A stretch of DNA of 64,000 nucleotides, from assembly GCF_002343915.1 (NCBI RefSeq), contig NZ_NETK01000001.1:11060001-11124000 (forward strand), in the 5' to 3' direction. The notes under the pieces were generated by a model, which saw only the letters and a program-made list of their open reading frames with translations, was not told the DNA's origin and made no database searches. This DNA is from Nannocystis exedens (GTDB lineage Bacteria > Myxococcota_A > Polyangia > Nannocystales > Nannocystaceae). Position numbers and translations under genes: made by a program. Below are positions 1 to 9,549 of this stretch, one piece after another (the stretch's first letter is position 1; each line of letters opens with the position of its first letter).

Positions 1-870
<870 letters not shown>

Positions 871-878
871 GGCCCGGG

Positions 879-884
879 AATGTA
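879..884 (-). promoter_or_regulatory. Putative -10 box of aspS (TACATT)
   Basis: TACATT on the minus strand ends 8 nt before the aspS ATG. Transcription would start within about 2 nt of the start codon, giving a leaderless mRNA. No purine-rich ribosome binding site is present in the gap. Confidence 0.45.
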
Positions 885-898
885 GACGATGTTCGCGG

Positions 899-1795
899 TC
901 AGTGCGAGCCGGTTCCGGCGAGGAGCGGCGCGTCCGGCTCGTCCGCCACGAATCCGCGGCCGTCCCACCGGTGATAGGTGCGGGTCACCTGGCCCGGTCG
1001 AACGGTGTAAAGGGAGTAGGCGCCGTGACGACCTGGCTTTTGTGACAGATAGGTGCCGGAGCCGACGCCGTGGACCGGGACGGGGACGCCGCCGGGGCCG
1101 GGCAGCGCGCCCTCGAGGCGCCGGTGCTCGTGGCCGTGGAGGATGAGCTCCGCGCCGTGCTCGGCGATCACCCGCCCGAACGCGTCGAGGTCGAGCAGGT
1201 CGTGGCGCGGCTTGGCCACGCCGCGCACCACCGGGTGATGGATGAGGACGACCCGCGCCAGGCCCTCGGCGCGCAGCTTGGCCAGGAACCGGCCGAGGCG
1301 GGCCAGCTGCTCGTCGCCGACGCGGCCGACGGCGTACAGCGGGAGCGAGGGGATCGCGGTCGACAGGCCGACGAGGGCGACGTCGCCGAGCCGCTGGACG
1401 AACGGGTAGTCGCTGCCCGGCTCGCGCTCACCCTCCATGAACGCGGACATGTAGTGCTCGAACCGCTGCGCGCGCGCCGACCCGCGGGTGTAGGCGTCGT
1501 GGTTGCCGGGGATGACGGTGACCGGCAGGCCCACGGCCTCGAGGTGGCGCTTGACGTGCTCGAACTCGGACTCGAGCGCGAGGTTGGTCAGGTCGCCGGT
1601 GATCACCAGCCGCTCGGCCTCGTGCGCGTGGGCCGCGGCGACGATCTTCTGGAACATGCCGCCGTCGTACTTGCGGCTGCGGTTGAGCAGGAGGTTGACG
1701 CCGCCGGTCAGCCGCTTGTTGAAGAACCGCTGCGGGGTGGTGCCCGCCAGCTCGAGCAGGTGGATGTCGGAGCAGTGGACGAAGCGCAGGGGCAT
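899..1795 (-). CDS. Calcineurin-like metallophosphoesterase
   Basis: A 298-residue phosphoesterase with the full set of dinuclear-metal motifs: D10-x-H12 near the N-terminus (CSDIHLLEL), GDLTN near residue 65, GNHDAY near 97 and HGHEHRR near 221. This order matches the family that includes cyclic-nucleotide phosphodiesterases (CpdA-like) and UDP-diacylglucosamine hydrolases. The substrate cannot be inferred. There is no signal peptide, so it is probably cytoplasmic. The gene sits between cysH and aspS on the same strand. A six-unit 14-bp palindrome array fills the space between its start and the cysH stop codon. Confidence 0.9.
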   Translation of the reverse strand: MPLRFVHCSDIHLLELAGTTPQRFFNKRLTGGVNLLLNRSRKYDGGMFQKIVAAAHAHEAERLVITGDLTNLALESEFEHVKRHLEAVGLPVTVIPGNHDAYTRGSARAQRFEHYMSAFMEGEREPGSDYPFVQRLGDVALVGLSTAIPSLPLYAVGRVGDEQLARLGRFLAKLRAEGLARVVLIHHPVVRGVAKPRHDLLDLDAFGRVIAEHGAELILHGHEHRRLEGALPGPGGVPVPVHGVGSGTYLSQKPGRHGAYSLYTVRPGQVTRTYHRWDGRGFVADEPDAPLLAGTGSH

Positions 1796-1811
1796 GGCGG
1801 CAGGTGCTCAG

Positions 1812-1890
1812 GGGAAGGTTCGTAAGGACAGGTCAGATCGGACAGGTCGATAAGGACGGGTTCGAACGGGCATGCCCCAAAGGACAGGAC
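1812..1890. repeat. 14-bp-period palindrome array, six units
   Basis: Units centred on GGAC/GGGC start at 1812, 1826, 1840, 1854, 1868 and 1882, exactly 14 bp apart. They are degenerate forms of GGACATGTCC (ggacaggt, ggacgggt, gggcatgc, ggacagga). The array fills the gap between the phosphoesterase start and the cysH stop and touches the stop codon. Confidence 0.9.
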
Positions 1891-2636
1891 TAGAGGTGGT
1901 GGATCCCGCACTCCGTCTTGCCGGTGCCGGACCAGCGGCCGCCGCGCTCGTCGTCGCCCGGCGGCCGGGCGGTGCAGGGCTCGCAGCCGATGCTGGTGTA
2001 GCCGGCGTCGAGCAGGGCGTTGTAGGGCACGTCGTGGTCGATGAGGTAGCGCCAGGTGTCCTTGCGCGTCCACGCGACCAGCGGGGCGACCTTGACGACG
2101 AGGCTGCCGTCGGCCCGCCGGGCGGTGCCGAGGATCGGGGTGCCGGCGCGCGTGGCGGCCTGATCGCGGCGGATGGCGGTGATCCAGACGTCGAGCGCGT
2201 CGAGGACGCGGCGCATCGGCTCGACCTTGCGGATGTCGCAGCAGGCGTCGGGATCGCGGGCGAACAGGTCGGGGCCGTGGCGCTCGGCCTGGGCCCGGAT
2301 CGTGACCAGCGGCTCGACGACGCGGATGTCGGCGCCCTGGGCCCGGAAGGCCTCGCGCACGGCGATGGTCTCGGCGAACAGGTAGCCGGTGTCGATGGTG
2401 TAGACCGGGACGTCGGGCCGGATCTGGCGCGCGAGGTGGATCAGGGCGCACCCCTCGGGCCCGAAGGCGGAGCTGAGGCCGACCCGCCGCCCCGCCCAGC
2501 GCTCGAACACCCAGGCGAGGATGGCCTCGGCCGACTGGCCCTCGAGCGCGGCGGACTGCTCGGCGAGGCCGGTGAGCTCGGTCTCGCGTCCAGACTCGAG
2601 GCCGGCGCCGGCGAGGTCGGATCCGCGTTCAGTCAC
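1890..2636 (-). CDS. cysH: Phosphoadenylyl/adenylyl-sulfate reductase, Fe-S type
   Basis: Reduces activated sulfate (APS and/or PAPS) to sulfite in assimilatory sulfate reduction. The 248-residue protein has the PP-loop ATP-sulfurylase-like fold start (VGLSSAFGPEG), the TIDTGYLFAET segment and the RRDQAATR motif. It carries both cysteine pairs of the 4Fe-4S form: ACCDIRK near residue 130 and GCEPC near 217. The C-terminal ECGIHHL holds the catalytic cysteine. The paired cysteines favour APS over PAPS as substrate, which is family knowledge and not a measurement. The start MTERGSDLAGAG at 2636 is the only reasonable ATG. No other sulfate-pathway gene is adjacent. Confidence 0.92.
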   Translation of the reverse strand: MTERGSDLAGAGLESGRETELTGLAEQSAALEGQSAEAILAWVFERWAGRRVGLSSAFGPEGCALIHLARQIRPDVPVYTIDTGYLFAETIAVREAFRAQGADIRVVEPLVTIRAQAERHGPDLFARDPDACCDIRKVEPMRRVLDALDVWITAIRRDQAATRAGTPILGTARRADGSLVVKVAPLVAWTRKDTWRYLIDHDVPYNALLDAGYTSIGCEPCTARPPGDDERGGRWSGTGKTECGIHHL

Positions 2637-3009
2637 ATGGGGGTTGTAGCACCGATCGCGGGAGGAACTGCCGCGCGAGCGGGATGGCGATCGTCACGCG
2701 AGCCGAAAATTCGCCCTCGACCGGGCCGCAGAGGGCGAGTTGGCCGCCCGCAGGCCGGTTTTTGCCGCGGGTCGGCGGCCGCGCGAGATCCGCTGCGGGC
2801 GAGGGCGCCGACGTGAAGGGCGCAGCGCCGTCGCCGGAGCCGCGCGCTCGACCCCGCCCGCGCGCCGAAGCCGGCTCGGCCGGTCCCCCGCGCCCCGCCG
2901 ACGCGGCTGCGGCGGAGCTGGCGGATGGGACATGCCCCGAGAGACAGTGGTTGCTGGCTTGAAGGTCATGTCCCCCAGGACAGCGCGACCGGCTCGCGGT
3001 CCGGTCGGC
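2637..3009. other. Intergenic region upstream of cysH
   Basis: 373 bp with no credible gene. The last third holds a short palindrome array. The part nearest cysH contains TGCTACAACC on the minus strand just before the start codon, a weak promoter candidate. Confidence 0.5.
2928..2990. repeat. 14-bp-period palindrome array with one 22-bp slip
   Basis: The C of the CATG/CAGT core falls at 2931, 2945, 2967 and 2981. The steps are 14, 22 and 14 bp. The 22-bp step (28 minus 6) also occurs twice in the large array at 28.7 kb. Confidence 0.75.
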
Positions 3010-3576
3010 TCACGGGCCGAGGCGCTGGTCGAGCGGGATCGTGATCATCACGCCGTCGATGCGGCCGATCGCGCCCTCGGCGACGACGAACATGCGGTAG
3101 GCGAGGAAGCGCTGATCCTGCGGCTGGCGGGCGATGGCGGCGTAGTTGCCGGGCGGAAAGGTGCCGGAGACGCTGTAGCGGCCCTGGGCGTCGGTGCGCG
3201 CGTGGGCGATCTTGGGGCCGGGATCGTCGAGGTTGAGCGAGACGCCGGCGAGGCGGTGGATGCCGACCTCGACGTCGGCGACGCCGATGCCGGGCTCGGA
3301 GGGATCTTCGGCCTCGGTCAGGACCTTGCCGCCGACGTGGACGACGCGCGATCCCTGGGCGTCGGCGAACGAGCAGCGGGCCGCGTCCGGCGAGACGCCG
3401 CCGTCGCGCAGGGGCGGCAGGCGGCTGTCGGGACAGGTCATGGTCCGCCCGTAGGCCTCCTGGTGCGGGTAGCGATAGCTGGGCCCGCCGCCGACGGTGA
3501 CGCGGTTGGAACTGCAGGCGGCCATGGTCAGGCCGAGGCCGAGGCCGGTCGCAAGCACGCGGAGGCGGGTCGACAT
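3010..3576 (-). CDS. Lipoprotein with transthyretin/carboxypeptidase-regulatory-like domain
   Basis: 188 residues starting MSTRLRVLATGLGLGL. The signal peptide ends in a lipobox (TMAAC), so it is probably membrane anchored. The middle carries two cysteines (MTCPDSRLPP and ARCSFADAQG). The C-terminal half (GVADVEVGIHRLAG, then ARTDAQGRYSVSG) looks like a small Ig-like fold of the carboxypeptidase-regulatory type, often used for binding on surface proteins. The reading frame extends far upstream, but coding character and the signal peptide place the start at 3576. No specific function can be assigned. It lies on the same strand as cysH and is probably transcribed independently. Confidence 0.75.
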   Translation of the reverse strand: MSTRLRVLATGLGLGLTMAACSSNRVTVGGGPSYRYPHQEAYGRTMTCPDSRLPPLRDGGVSPDAARCSFADAQGSRVVHVGGKVLTEAEDPSEPGIGVADVEVGIHRLAGVSLNLDDPGPKIAHARTDAQGRYSVSGTFPPGNYAAIARQPQDQRFLAYRMFVVAEGAIGRIDGVMITIPLDQRLGP

Positions 3577-3672
3577 GCCCGCAGTGTGCCCGCGCCGCCG
3601 GGGCGGCGCCATGGCGAGGTCGGCCGTCGCGCAGCGTTGACGGGGAGGGGCGGCTTGTGGCCAGATGGGCCG

Positions 3673-4362
3673 ATGTCGGAGCGCCTCCGCGACCCCCTGG
3701 GCATCGACCTGCACGCCGGCGTGGGCCGATTCATGCATTCGGTCTACGCGTGGATGGCCGCCGGCGTGGGCCTCAGCGCCGCCACGGCGATCGCCCTCGG
3801 CGGCGAGCCCCGCCTCGAGGCGGCGCTGGCGAGCGAGCTGCGGGTGCTGTTCTGGCCGGGTCTGGCGGTCGCGGTGCTGGTGATCGGCGCGCGCCTGCAC
3901 CGGCTGCCGCCGACGGTCGCCCGCGTCGCGTTCCTCACGTTCTCGGTGCTGCTCGGGGCGGCGCTGGCGTGGCTCGGCTCGGCGACCCACGTGACGGCCG
4001 AGCAGGTGACGACGGCCGCCGGGGTGGCCGCCGGCGTGTTCGTCGGCGGGTCGCTGGTCGGTTACTACAGCCGCCGCGACCTCAGCCCGTGGGGGGCGGC
4101 GCTGGCGACCGGCCTGATCGGCGCGCTGGTGGCGATGTTCCTCGACGCGGCGGCGCTGCGCCAGCCGGGCCTGCACGTGCTGCTGCAAGCGCTGCTGGCG
4201 GTGGTGTTCGCCGGCTTCGTCGCCTACGACGGCCAGCGCGTGAAGCAGATGTACCGGACGCACGGGCGCCGCGAGAACCTGGCGGTCGTCGGGGCGCTCA
4301 AGCTGTACCTGGACTACGTCAACCTGACGCTGGCGACGCTGCAGGTCACGACGGGCCAGTGA
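3673..4362 (+). CDS. BI-1/YccA (Bax inhibitor-1-like) integral membrane protein
   Basis: A 229-residue polytopic inner-membrane protein with about seven hydrophobic segments from residue ~20 to the end. The layout matches the BI-1/YccA family: a short cytoplasmic N-terminus (MSERLRDPLGIDLHAG), a GYYSRRDLS loop in the middle and the diagnostic C-terminal block ALKLYLDYVNLTLATLQV. Family members include proton-coupled calcium leak channels (BsYetJ) and YccA, an FtsH modulator; which role applies here is unknown. It diverges from the lipoprotein gene, leaving a 96-bp shared upstream region. Confidence 0.85.
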   Translation: MSERLRDPLGIDLHAGVGRFMHSVYAWMAAGVGLSAATAIALGGEPRLEAALASELRVLFWPGLAVAVLVIGARLHRLPPTVARVAFLTFSVLLGAALAWLGSATHVTAEQVTTAAGVAAGVFVGGSLVGYYSRRDLSPWGAALATGLIGALVAMFLDAAALRQPGLHVLLQALLAVVFAGFVAYDGQRVKQMYRTHGRRENLAVVGALKLYLDYVNLTLATLQVTTGQ

Positions 4363-4453
4363 GGCCGCGGGCCCGGCCCCGGTCGCGTCGTCGCTGGCCG
4401 CGACCGGCGACCCCTCCCATGGTTGCGCGTGCAAGCAACCAGGAGGGACCACG

Positions 4454-5029
4454 ATGGGACCGGTACGTCTGCACCCGTTGGCGGCGCTGCTGTGCGCGCC
4501 GCTGGCGCTCGCCTGCGGTGAACCCAAGCCGGGCGCGCAATCGAAGAGCATCGCGGCGGCGTTCGAACACCAGCGCGATCCGGCCGCGAGCGCGAAGCAG
4601 GCCGGCGAGGACATGCGCCGGCTGAAGGAGAAGGTCGAGGCCGACCGCGAGCGGGCGATCGCGGCCGAGATCGACAAGGCGGCGACGGTGCCCGCGTCGC
4701 TGCCGGCCGACATCAAGACGGCCTGCACCGAGATGCGCGCGGCCTACGACGCGTTCGTCGGCCAGCGCGTCCGCGGCGACCAAACCGAGTCCGAGCGGTG
4801 GGCGGTGATGAAGGGCGTCGACCTCGACCCGGCCGAGGAGCGCTGCGTCGCCCAGAACAACCTCCGCTTCGCGGCCTGCCAGACGCACGCGTTCCGCGAG
4901 GCGACCCCCGGGATCGCGCGCGAGCGGGCGCAGGAGCTGATCGACACCTGCGCGAAGAAGACGGGGGCGCCGACGCGGGCGGAGCTCCAGGAGGCGGAGC
5001 GCGCGGGCGAGGCGCTGAAGCCGTCTTGA
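4454..5029 (+). CDS. Small lipoprotein, unknown function
   Basis: 191 residues. The signal peptide MGPVRLHPLAALLCAPLA is followed by the lipobox LALAC, indicating lipid anchoring. The mature part is strongly charged and mostly helical, with a likely coiled coil around residues 35-75 (KQAGEDMRRLKEKVEADRER). Four spaced cysteines occur further on (TACTEM, ERCVAQ, AACQTH, DTCAKK). A purine-rich AGGAGGGACC precedes the ATG by a few bases and supports the start. I recognise no family. Its 3' end faces the zincin gene across an array of palindromes. Confidence 0.75.
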   Translation: MGPVRLHPLAALLCAPLALACGEPKPGAQSKSIAAAFEHQRDPAASAKQAGEDMRRLKEKVEADRERAIAAEIDKAATVPASLPADIKTACTEMRAAYDAFVGQRVRGDQTESERWAVMKGVDLDPAEERCVAQNNLRFAACQTHAFREATPGIARERAQELIDTCAKKTGAPTRAELQEAERAGEALKPS

Positions 5030-5163
5030 GGGTCGAGCGAGGGCCAGCCGTCAGGCCGTCCGATGCGCGGTGCGCTCGCGGGTCGACAGGGGAGCTTCGG
5101 CGCACGTCTCGCGCGGGAGACCCCTCGAGGCTCGCCGCCTGCGGCGTCGACACGGGTGGCGCC

Positions 5164-5219
5164 GGGACATGTCGGAAACGACATGTTGAAAAGATCATGT
5201 CATCGAGGACATGTCCTCA
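5164..5219. repeat. 14-bp-period palindrome array, four units, at a convergent junction
   Basis: CATG occurs at 5168, 5182, 5196 and 5210, exactly 14 bp apart: gggacatgtc, acgacatgtt, agatcatgtc, aggacatgtc. It lies between the lipoprotein and zincin genes, which end towards each other. Confidence 0.95.
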
Positions 5220-5267
5220 TGACCACCCGCATTCCTCGCGCGAGGCTCGGCCGCAGCCCGCCGCCTG

Positions 5268-6347
5268 TCAGCGCTCGCCGACGTCGGGGCGCCGGGTCAG
5301 CGCCCAGCCGATCCGGGCGTCGCGGCGCGCCGATCCGTGCAGCCGCAAGGCGTACCGGCCGGCGCCGAGCCGCGCGGTGACTCGCTCGCCGGCGCCGACG
5401 GTGACCGCGAGGTCGGTGCCGCACTGGCTGCACGGGAACAGCGAGATCGCCAGGGCGGGCGCCAGGGCGGGCTCGTCGGTGATGACGGCGATGTCGTAGG
5501 TGGCTTCGACCGGGACGACGAGGCTGCGCATGACGACGACGTCGCCCCCGTAGTAAGGGCCGACCGCGTCCTCCTGATCGCAGGCGAGGCGGCGGTACTC
5601 GGCGACGTACTCGCCGTCCCACGCGACCTCGGGGGCGCCGCACTCGCTGAGCTTGGGATCGGCGTGCTCGTGCAGGCAGTCGCCGCCGTCGGCGGTGAAG
5701 TCGTCGATCGCGCGGGCGAGGTCGACGGCGAAGTGCCTCGAGAAGGCGCGATCGATGGCGCCCTCGCGGGCGACGAGGCCGAGGCCGGCGTACATCGCCA
5801 AGAACTCGTCGAGGCCGAAGCGGGCGATCAGATAGCTGGTGAAGGCGCCGGCGACGTCGTAGTCGAGCGGGGCGATCCAGTTGGCGCCGACGAACTTCCA
5901 CACGTCGCGCGGCCGCTCCGGCTGCGGCGAACGCCAGGCCTCGAGGCCCTCGTAGGCGCGGGCGAGGCCCTCGACGAACAGCTGCGGGCCGACGCCGTAG
6001 GCGAACGAGACGCTGTGGACGAGCTCGTGGTCGAGCGGGGCGGCCTTGGAGTAGACGGCGTCGTAGAGGGCGCAGCCGGCGACGGCGTCGGGACACGGGG
6101 TGCGGCGGCCGAAGTCGTCCGGATCGAGCCAGTAGTAGGTGAAGCGATCGTCGCCGGTCGGCGGGTCGACGCCGAACTCGGCGGACACGCGGGCGACGAA
6201 GTCGTCCATGTGCGCGAGCGTGCCGCCGCACAGCTCGAGCCCCGGATCGGGGGCGACGCGCACGTGGACGCCCTCGTGACGCACGGGCGGCAAGGGGTCG
6301 CAGGCGAGGCCGACCGCGGCGAGGAGGAGGGCGAGGCGACGGGTCAC
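5268..6347 (-). CDS. Gluzincin-type metalloprotease lipoprotein, copy 1
   Basis: 359 residues. The GTG at 6347 starts a lipoprotein signal (TRRLALLLAAVGLAC). The core carries HExxH as DHELVHSVSFAYG, followed about 18 residues later by a glutamate in LFVEGLARAYEG. This is the HExxH...E arrangement of gluzincins (peptidase MA clan), predicting a zinc peptidase outside the cytoplasm. Several cysteines (GDCLHEH, SECGAPE, LACDQED, FPCSQCG) suggest disulphides in the C-terminal half, which looks like a beta-rich pre-peptidase-type domain (YDIAVITDEP). The start overlaps the stop of the FG-GAP gene as GTGA, so translation is coupled. A paralogue lies at 10,019. Substrate unknown. Confidence 0.82.
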   Translation of the reverse strand: MTRRLALLLAAVGLACDPLPPVRHEGVHVRVAPDPGLELCGGTLAHMDDFVARVSAEFGVDPPTGDDRFTYYWLDPDDFGRRTPCPDAVAGCALYDAVYSKAAPLDHELVHSVSFAYGVGPQLFVEGLARAYEGLEAWRSPQPERPRDVWKFVGANWIAPLDYDVAGAFTSYLIARFGLDEFLAMYAGLGLVAREGAIDRAFSRHFAVDLARAIDDFTADGGDCLHEHADPKLSECGAPEVAWDGEYVAEYRRLACDQEDAVGPYYGGDVVVMRSLVVPVEATYDIAVITDEPALAPALAISLFPCSQCGTDLAVTVGAGERVTARLGAGRYALRLHGSARRDARIGWALTRRPDVGER

Positions 6348-9300
6348 GGCCGCTGCCTCGCGATCGTGAGGCCGGCGCCGCTGCGCAGGCCGAGGTCGAG
6401 CAGACCGTCGCCGTCGAAGTCGGCGGTGAAGATGCCGGACAGGCCCTTGAGCTCGAGGTCGTGGCGCACGAAGGTGGTGCGGCCGTCGGCCTCGCGGCGG
6501 CCGACGTGGAGGGCGTCGCCGGTGCCGGCGAGGAGCTCGAGCTGGCCGTCGCCGTCGAGATCGACGACGGCGCCGGCGCTGGCGTCGGCGAACAGCACGG
6601 CGGGCGAAACGGCGGCGCCGCCGGGCCGACCGAGGAGGGCGACGAGGCCGCCCTGCACGAGCATGGCGAGGTCGCGGCGGCCGTCGCGGTCGATGTCGGC
6701 GGCGCCGGCGAAGCCGCCGCCGGTCAGCGGGTGCCACGGCTGCGGTTCGGCGAAGCGACCGTCGCCGAGGCCGCGGTGAAGGACGAGGCCGTCGCTCCGG
6801 CTGGCGAGCAGGTCGAGGCGACCGTCGCCGTCGAGGTCGATCGGCCGGACGGTGGGCGCGGTGGTCTCGAGCGCGATCGGGGACCAGGAGGGATCGGCGA
6901 AGCCGCCGCGACCGTCGCCGCGCAGCACGGCGTACTGCGGATCGGGCAGGCCGGTGTAGGCGAGCAAGTCGAGGACGCGGTCGCCGTCGAAGTCGGCGAG
7001 GGCGAGCTGGGTGAACACGCTCGGCAGCTCGAGCAACGGCGGCTCGTCGGGCGAGGCGGCGCGCCCGGGTTCGAGGAGGCGCAGGTCGGAGCGCCAGCCG
7101 TCGGCGCGCTGGGCGACGACGATCGCCTCGGCGTCGCCGTCGCGATCGAAGTCGTCGACGGCGGCGCTCCAGATCCGCTCGGCCCCCGGCAGGAGGTCGG
7201 CGAGCGCGCGCTGATGGACCGGCGAGAAGCCGCCCTGGCCGTCGCCGTGGGCGACCGCGAGGCCGCGCCCGAGGCCGAGCAGGTCGAGGACGCCGTCGCC
7301 GTCGAGGTCGGTGAAGCGGTGTCCGAGGTCGCCGGTGAAGACCGGCTCGTCGGCGAGGGCTGTCCCGAAGGACATGTCGTAGACGCGCGCCGGCTGATCG
7401 AGCTCGTCGACCAGGAGGTCGAGCCAGCTGTCGTCGTCGAGCCGCACGACGCGGGTGCGGCCGGCGCTGGCCGGGAGGCTCTGGCTGGCGAGGCGAGTCC
7501 AGCCGCCGGTCTCGGCCCCAAGCCACAGGGTGAGGAGGTTGCGGGTGGCGCCGCCGCTGGCGTCGCTCTGCTCGGCGAGGATGTCGAGCCGCTCGTCGCC
7601 GTCGAAGTCGTGGAGGTCGATCTGGCTGCAGCCGTTGCGATCGACGCGGGTCGGCTCGCCAGGCGGGTCGCCGAACAGATCGTCGACCCGCAGCAGGCCG
7701 ACGCTGGTGCAGAGGACGGCGTCGAGGCGGCCGTCGGCGTCGAAGTCGTGGAGCGCGAACTCGCCGACGCCGCCGACGCCGTCGAGGGCGATGGTGCGCG
7801 GCTCGTCGCCGCCGTCGTCGAGCCGAAGCTGGTTGCCGGCGATGACCAACAGGTCCCGCGGTCCGGCGCCGCCGCGGTCGACGGCGGCGACGGGGCCGAG
7901 CGCGCCGGTGAACGCGCGCGAGGCGAGCTCGCGCAGGCTGCCGTCCTCGGCGAGCTCGACGTGATCGAGCCGGCTGCCCGAGGCGAGGATGCGCTTCAGG
8001 AGCAGCTCCTGGCGGCCGTCGCCGTCGCGGTCGACGACGACGACGCCCATCAGGCCGGGGACGTCGAGCAGCTCGCCGGCGACCCACGCGTCGGCGCGCT
8101 CGCCGAGGATCACGAGCTGTCCATAAGACCAGGCGACGAGCTCGCGGCCGGGGCGGGCGTCGAGCTCGCCGACGACGACGGCGTCGACGCGCGGCAGCGG
8201 GGCGAGGTCGATGTCGGCGACCTCGTCGACGTCGGCGCGCCACAGCTGGAGGCTGGCGGTGCGCTCGAGGTCGACGACGGCGTCCTCGGCGGCGGCGGGG
8301 ACGACGGCGATCTCGTCGTGGCCGTCGTCGTCGAGGTCGAGCGGGAAGGCGCGCCGGGCCGGGCCGGTCTCCCACCGCGGCGCGAGCGAGAAGCCGGGCG
8401 CGTCGGGGACGACCCGCCCGAGCTCGCGGGCCGACCGACTGGCGTAGACGAGCTCGGACCGGCCGTCGCCGTCGAGGTCGCCGGCGGCGAGGGCCGCGGC
8501 GCGCTCGCGGGTGGCCCCGACCTGGTCGACGCCGCGCCGCAGGTCGAGGCGCTGCATGGTCGATGTTTGATAGGACAGGACGTAAAGGACATGCCCTCCG
8601 GTTTCATCGGGGACGACGGCCAGCGCCCGCGGGTCGGGATCGGTGGGCCAGCTCGCGCGCGCGCGCAGGCGGCCGGCGCCGTCGCCGTAGAGGACGCTGA
8701 CGGCGTCGGCGAGGGCGTCGGCGGTGGCGAGGTCCTGGGCGCCGTCGCCGTCGAAGTCGCCGGCGACGACGGCGAACGGGGCGACGCCGACGGGGTGCCG
8801 CGGGCCGAGCGAGAGGCCGCCGGCGCCGTCGCCGACGACGAGCTGGACGGCTGCTGCCTCGGACAGGGCGACGGCGAGGTCGCGCCGGCCGTCGCCGTCG
8901 AAGTCGCCGTCGGCGAGGGCGACGGGGCCGAGGCCGACCTCGAGCGCGACGAAGGGCTTCAGGTCGAGCAGCACGCCGAGGCTGCGGGCGTCCCGGTGCA
9001 GGGTGACGAGCTCCGGCGGGCCGCGACCGTCGAGATCGACGGCCCGCGGGGCGGTCGGTCCGGGCACGAGGGTGGGGTAGAGCTCGGGCGCGGCGAGCTC
9101 GCGGGCGCCGCGGTTGCGCAGGACGGCGACGGCGTCGTCGTCGGGGGCCGCGGTGACGACGTCGATCCGGCCGTCGCCGTCGAGGTCGACGAGCGCGAGG
9201 CCGTCGATCGCGGCGGCCACCGACCAGGTGGTGGCTGTCCCCGAGGACATGTCCTTCCCGCCCCAGACGATGGTGATCGCGCCGGCGTCGGGGCTGGCGG

Positions 9301-9520
9301 CGACGAGGTCGGCGACGCCGTCGCCGTCGAGGTCGGCGACCTGCAAGGCCTCGGGGGCGAAGCCCCAGCGCGAGGCCACCGCGCCGCCGAGATCGAGGCA
9401 GCGCCCGCCGAACAGGCGATGGCCGTCGTCGCAGCCGTCGTCGCGGACGCAGGCGAGCGCCCCGGCGCACGCCGCGAGGCCGAACCACACGAAGACCGAG
9501 CGGCGCATCAACCCGAGCAT
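6344..9520 (-). CDS. Large FG-GAP/VCBS-repeat lipoprotein, copy 1
   Basis: About 1058 residues. The signal peptide (MRRSVFVWFGLAACAGA) ends in lipobox AGALAC. Nearly the whole mature protein is a chain of FG-GAP units with Ca-binding-like DLDGDGxxDLV loops, at least fifteen, as in integrin-type beta-propellers, so one or more extracellular propellers are expected. ATG codons at 9520 and 9508 are both possible; 9520 is given. A TACAAT box lies 23 nt upstream of it. It is coupled by GTGA overlap to a zincin gene and duplicated as a module at 11.1 kb. Three places in the coding sequence (about 7361, 8570 and 9236) carry 14-bp palindrome units that are translated, for example as KDMSSGTATTW. Confidence 0.88.
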   Translation of the reverse strand: MLGLMRRSVFVWFGLAACAGALACVRDDGCDDGHRLFGGRCLDLGGAVASRWGFAPEALQVADLDGDGVADLVAASPDAGAITIVWGGKDMSSGTATTWSVAAAIDGLALVDLDGDGRIDVVTAAPDDDAVAVLRNRGARELAAPELYPTLVPGPTAPRAVDLDGRGPPELVTLHRDARSLGVLLDLKPFVALEVGLGPVALADGDFDGDGRRDLAVALSEAAAVQLVVGDGAGGLSLGPRHPVGVAPFAVVAGDFDGDGAQDLATADALADAVSVLYGDGAGRLRARASWPTDPDPRALAVVPDETGGHVLYVLSYQTSTMQRLDLRRGVDQVGATRERAAALAAGDLDGDGRSELVYASRSARELGRVVPDAPGFSLAPRWETGPARRAFPLDLDDDGHDEIAVVPAAAEDAVVDLERTASLQLWRADVDEVADIDLAPLPRVDAVVVGELDARPGRELVAWSYGQLVILGERADAWVAGELLDVPGLMGVVVVDRDGDGRQELLLKRILASGSRLDHVELAEDGSLRELASRAFTGALGPVAAVDRGGAGPRDLLVIAGNQLRLDDGGDEPRTIALDGVGGVGEFALHDFDADGRLDAVLCTSVGLLRVDDLFGDPPGEPTRVDRNGCSQIDLHDFDGDERLDILAEQSDASGGATRNLLTLWLGAETGGWTRLASQSLPASAGRTRVVRLDDDSWLDLLVDELDQPARVYDMSFGTALADEPVFTGDLGHRFTDLDGDGVLDLLGLGRGLAVAHGDGQGGFSPVHQRALADLLPGAERIWSAAVDDFDRDGDAEAIVVAQRADGWRSDLRLLEPGRAASPDEPPLLELPSVFTQLALADFDGDRVLDLLAYTGLPDPQYAVLRGDGRGGFADPSWSPIALETTAPTVRPIDLDGDGRLDLLASRSDGLVLHRGLGDGRFAEPQPWHPLTGGGFAGAADIDRDGRRDLAMLVQGGLVALLGRPGGAAVSPAVLFADASAGAVVDLDGDGQLELLAGTGDALHVGRREADGRTTFVRHDLELKGLSGIFTADFDGDGLLDLGLRSGAGLTIARQRP
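7361..7380. repeat. Palindrome unit pair inside FG-GAP gene 1
   Basis: tgtcc-cgaa-ggacatgtc: one half unit and one unit 14 bp apart, with spacer CGAA. It encodes the segment YDMSFGTAL. The paralogue has a unit at the matching place (AEDMSFGPAL, 12,196-12,218). Confidence 0.85.
8570..8600. repeat. Palindrome units inside FG-GAP gene 1 (second site)
   Basis: Cores at 8576 and 8590, 14 bp apart (ggacagga, ggacatgcc). The matching place in copy 2 (13,400-13,432) also carries units. Confidence 0.8.
9234..9257. repeat. Palindrome units inside FG-GAP gene 1 (third site)
   Basis: A ctgtcc half unit followed 14 bp later by ggacatgtcc. Encodes GKDMSSGTATTW, aligned with VQDMLDGTATSW in copy 2. Confidence 0.85.
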
Positions 9521-9543
9521 CACGAGAGCACTGCCGGGGGCAA

Positions 9544-9549
9544 ATTGTA
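9544..9549 (-). promoter_or_regulatory. Putative -10 box of FG-GAP gene 1 (TACAAT)
   Basis: TACAAT in an unusually AT-rich patch 23 nt before the chosen ATG. Unlike most boxes in this window it implies a short 5' leader of about 17 nt. Confidence 0.4.

Noticed and set aside
5164..5219. parS-like partition sites or a plasmid-type iteron origin
   Set aside because: The palindrome does not resemble the parS consensus, the arrays are scattered over 60 kb and also within genes, and no parA/parB or rep gene is present.
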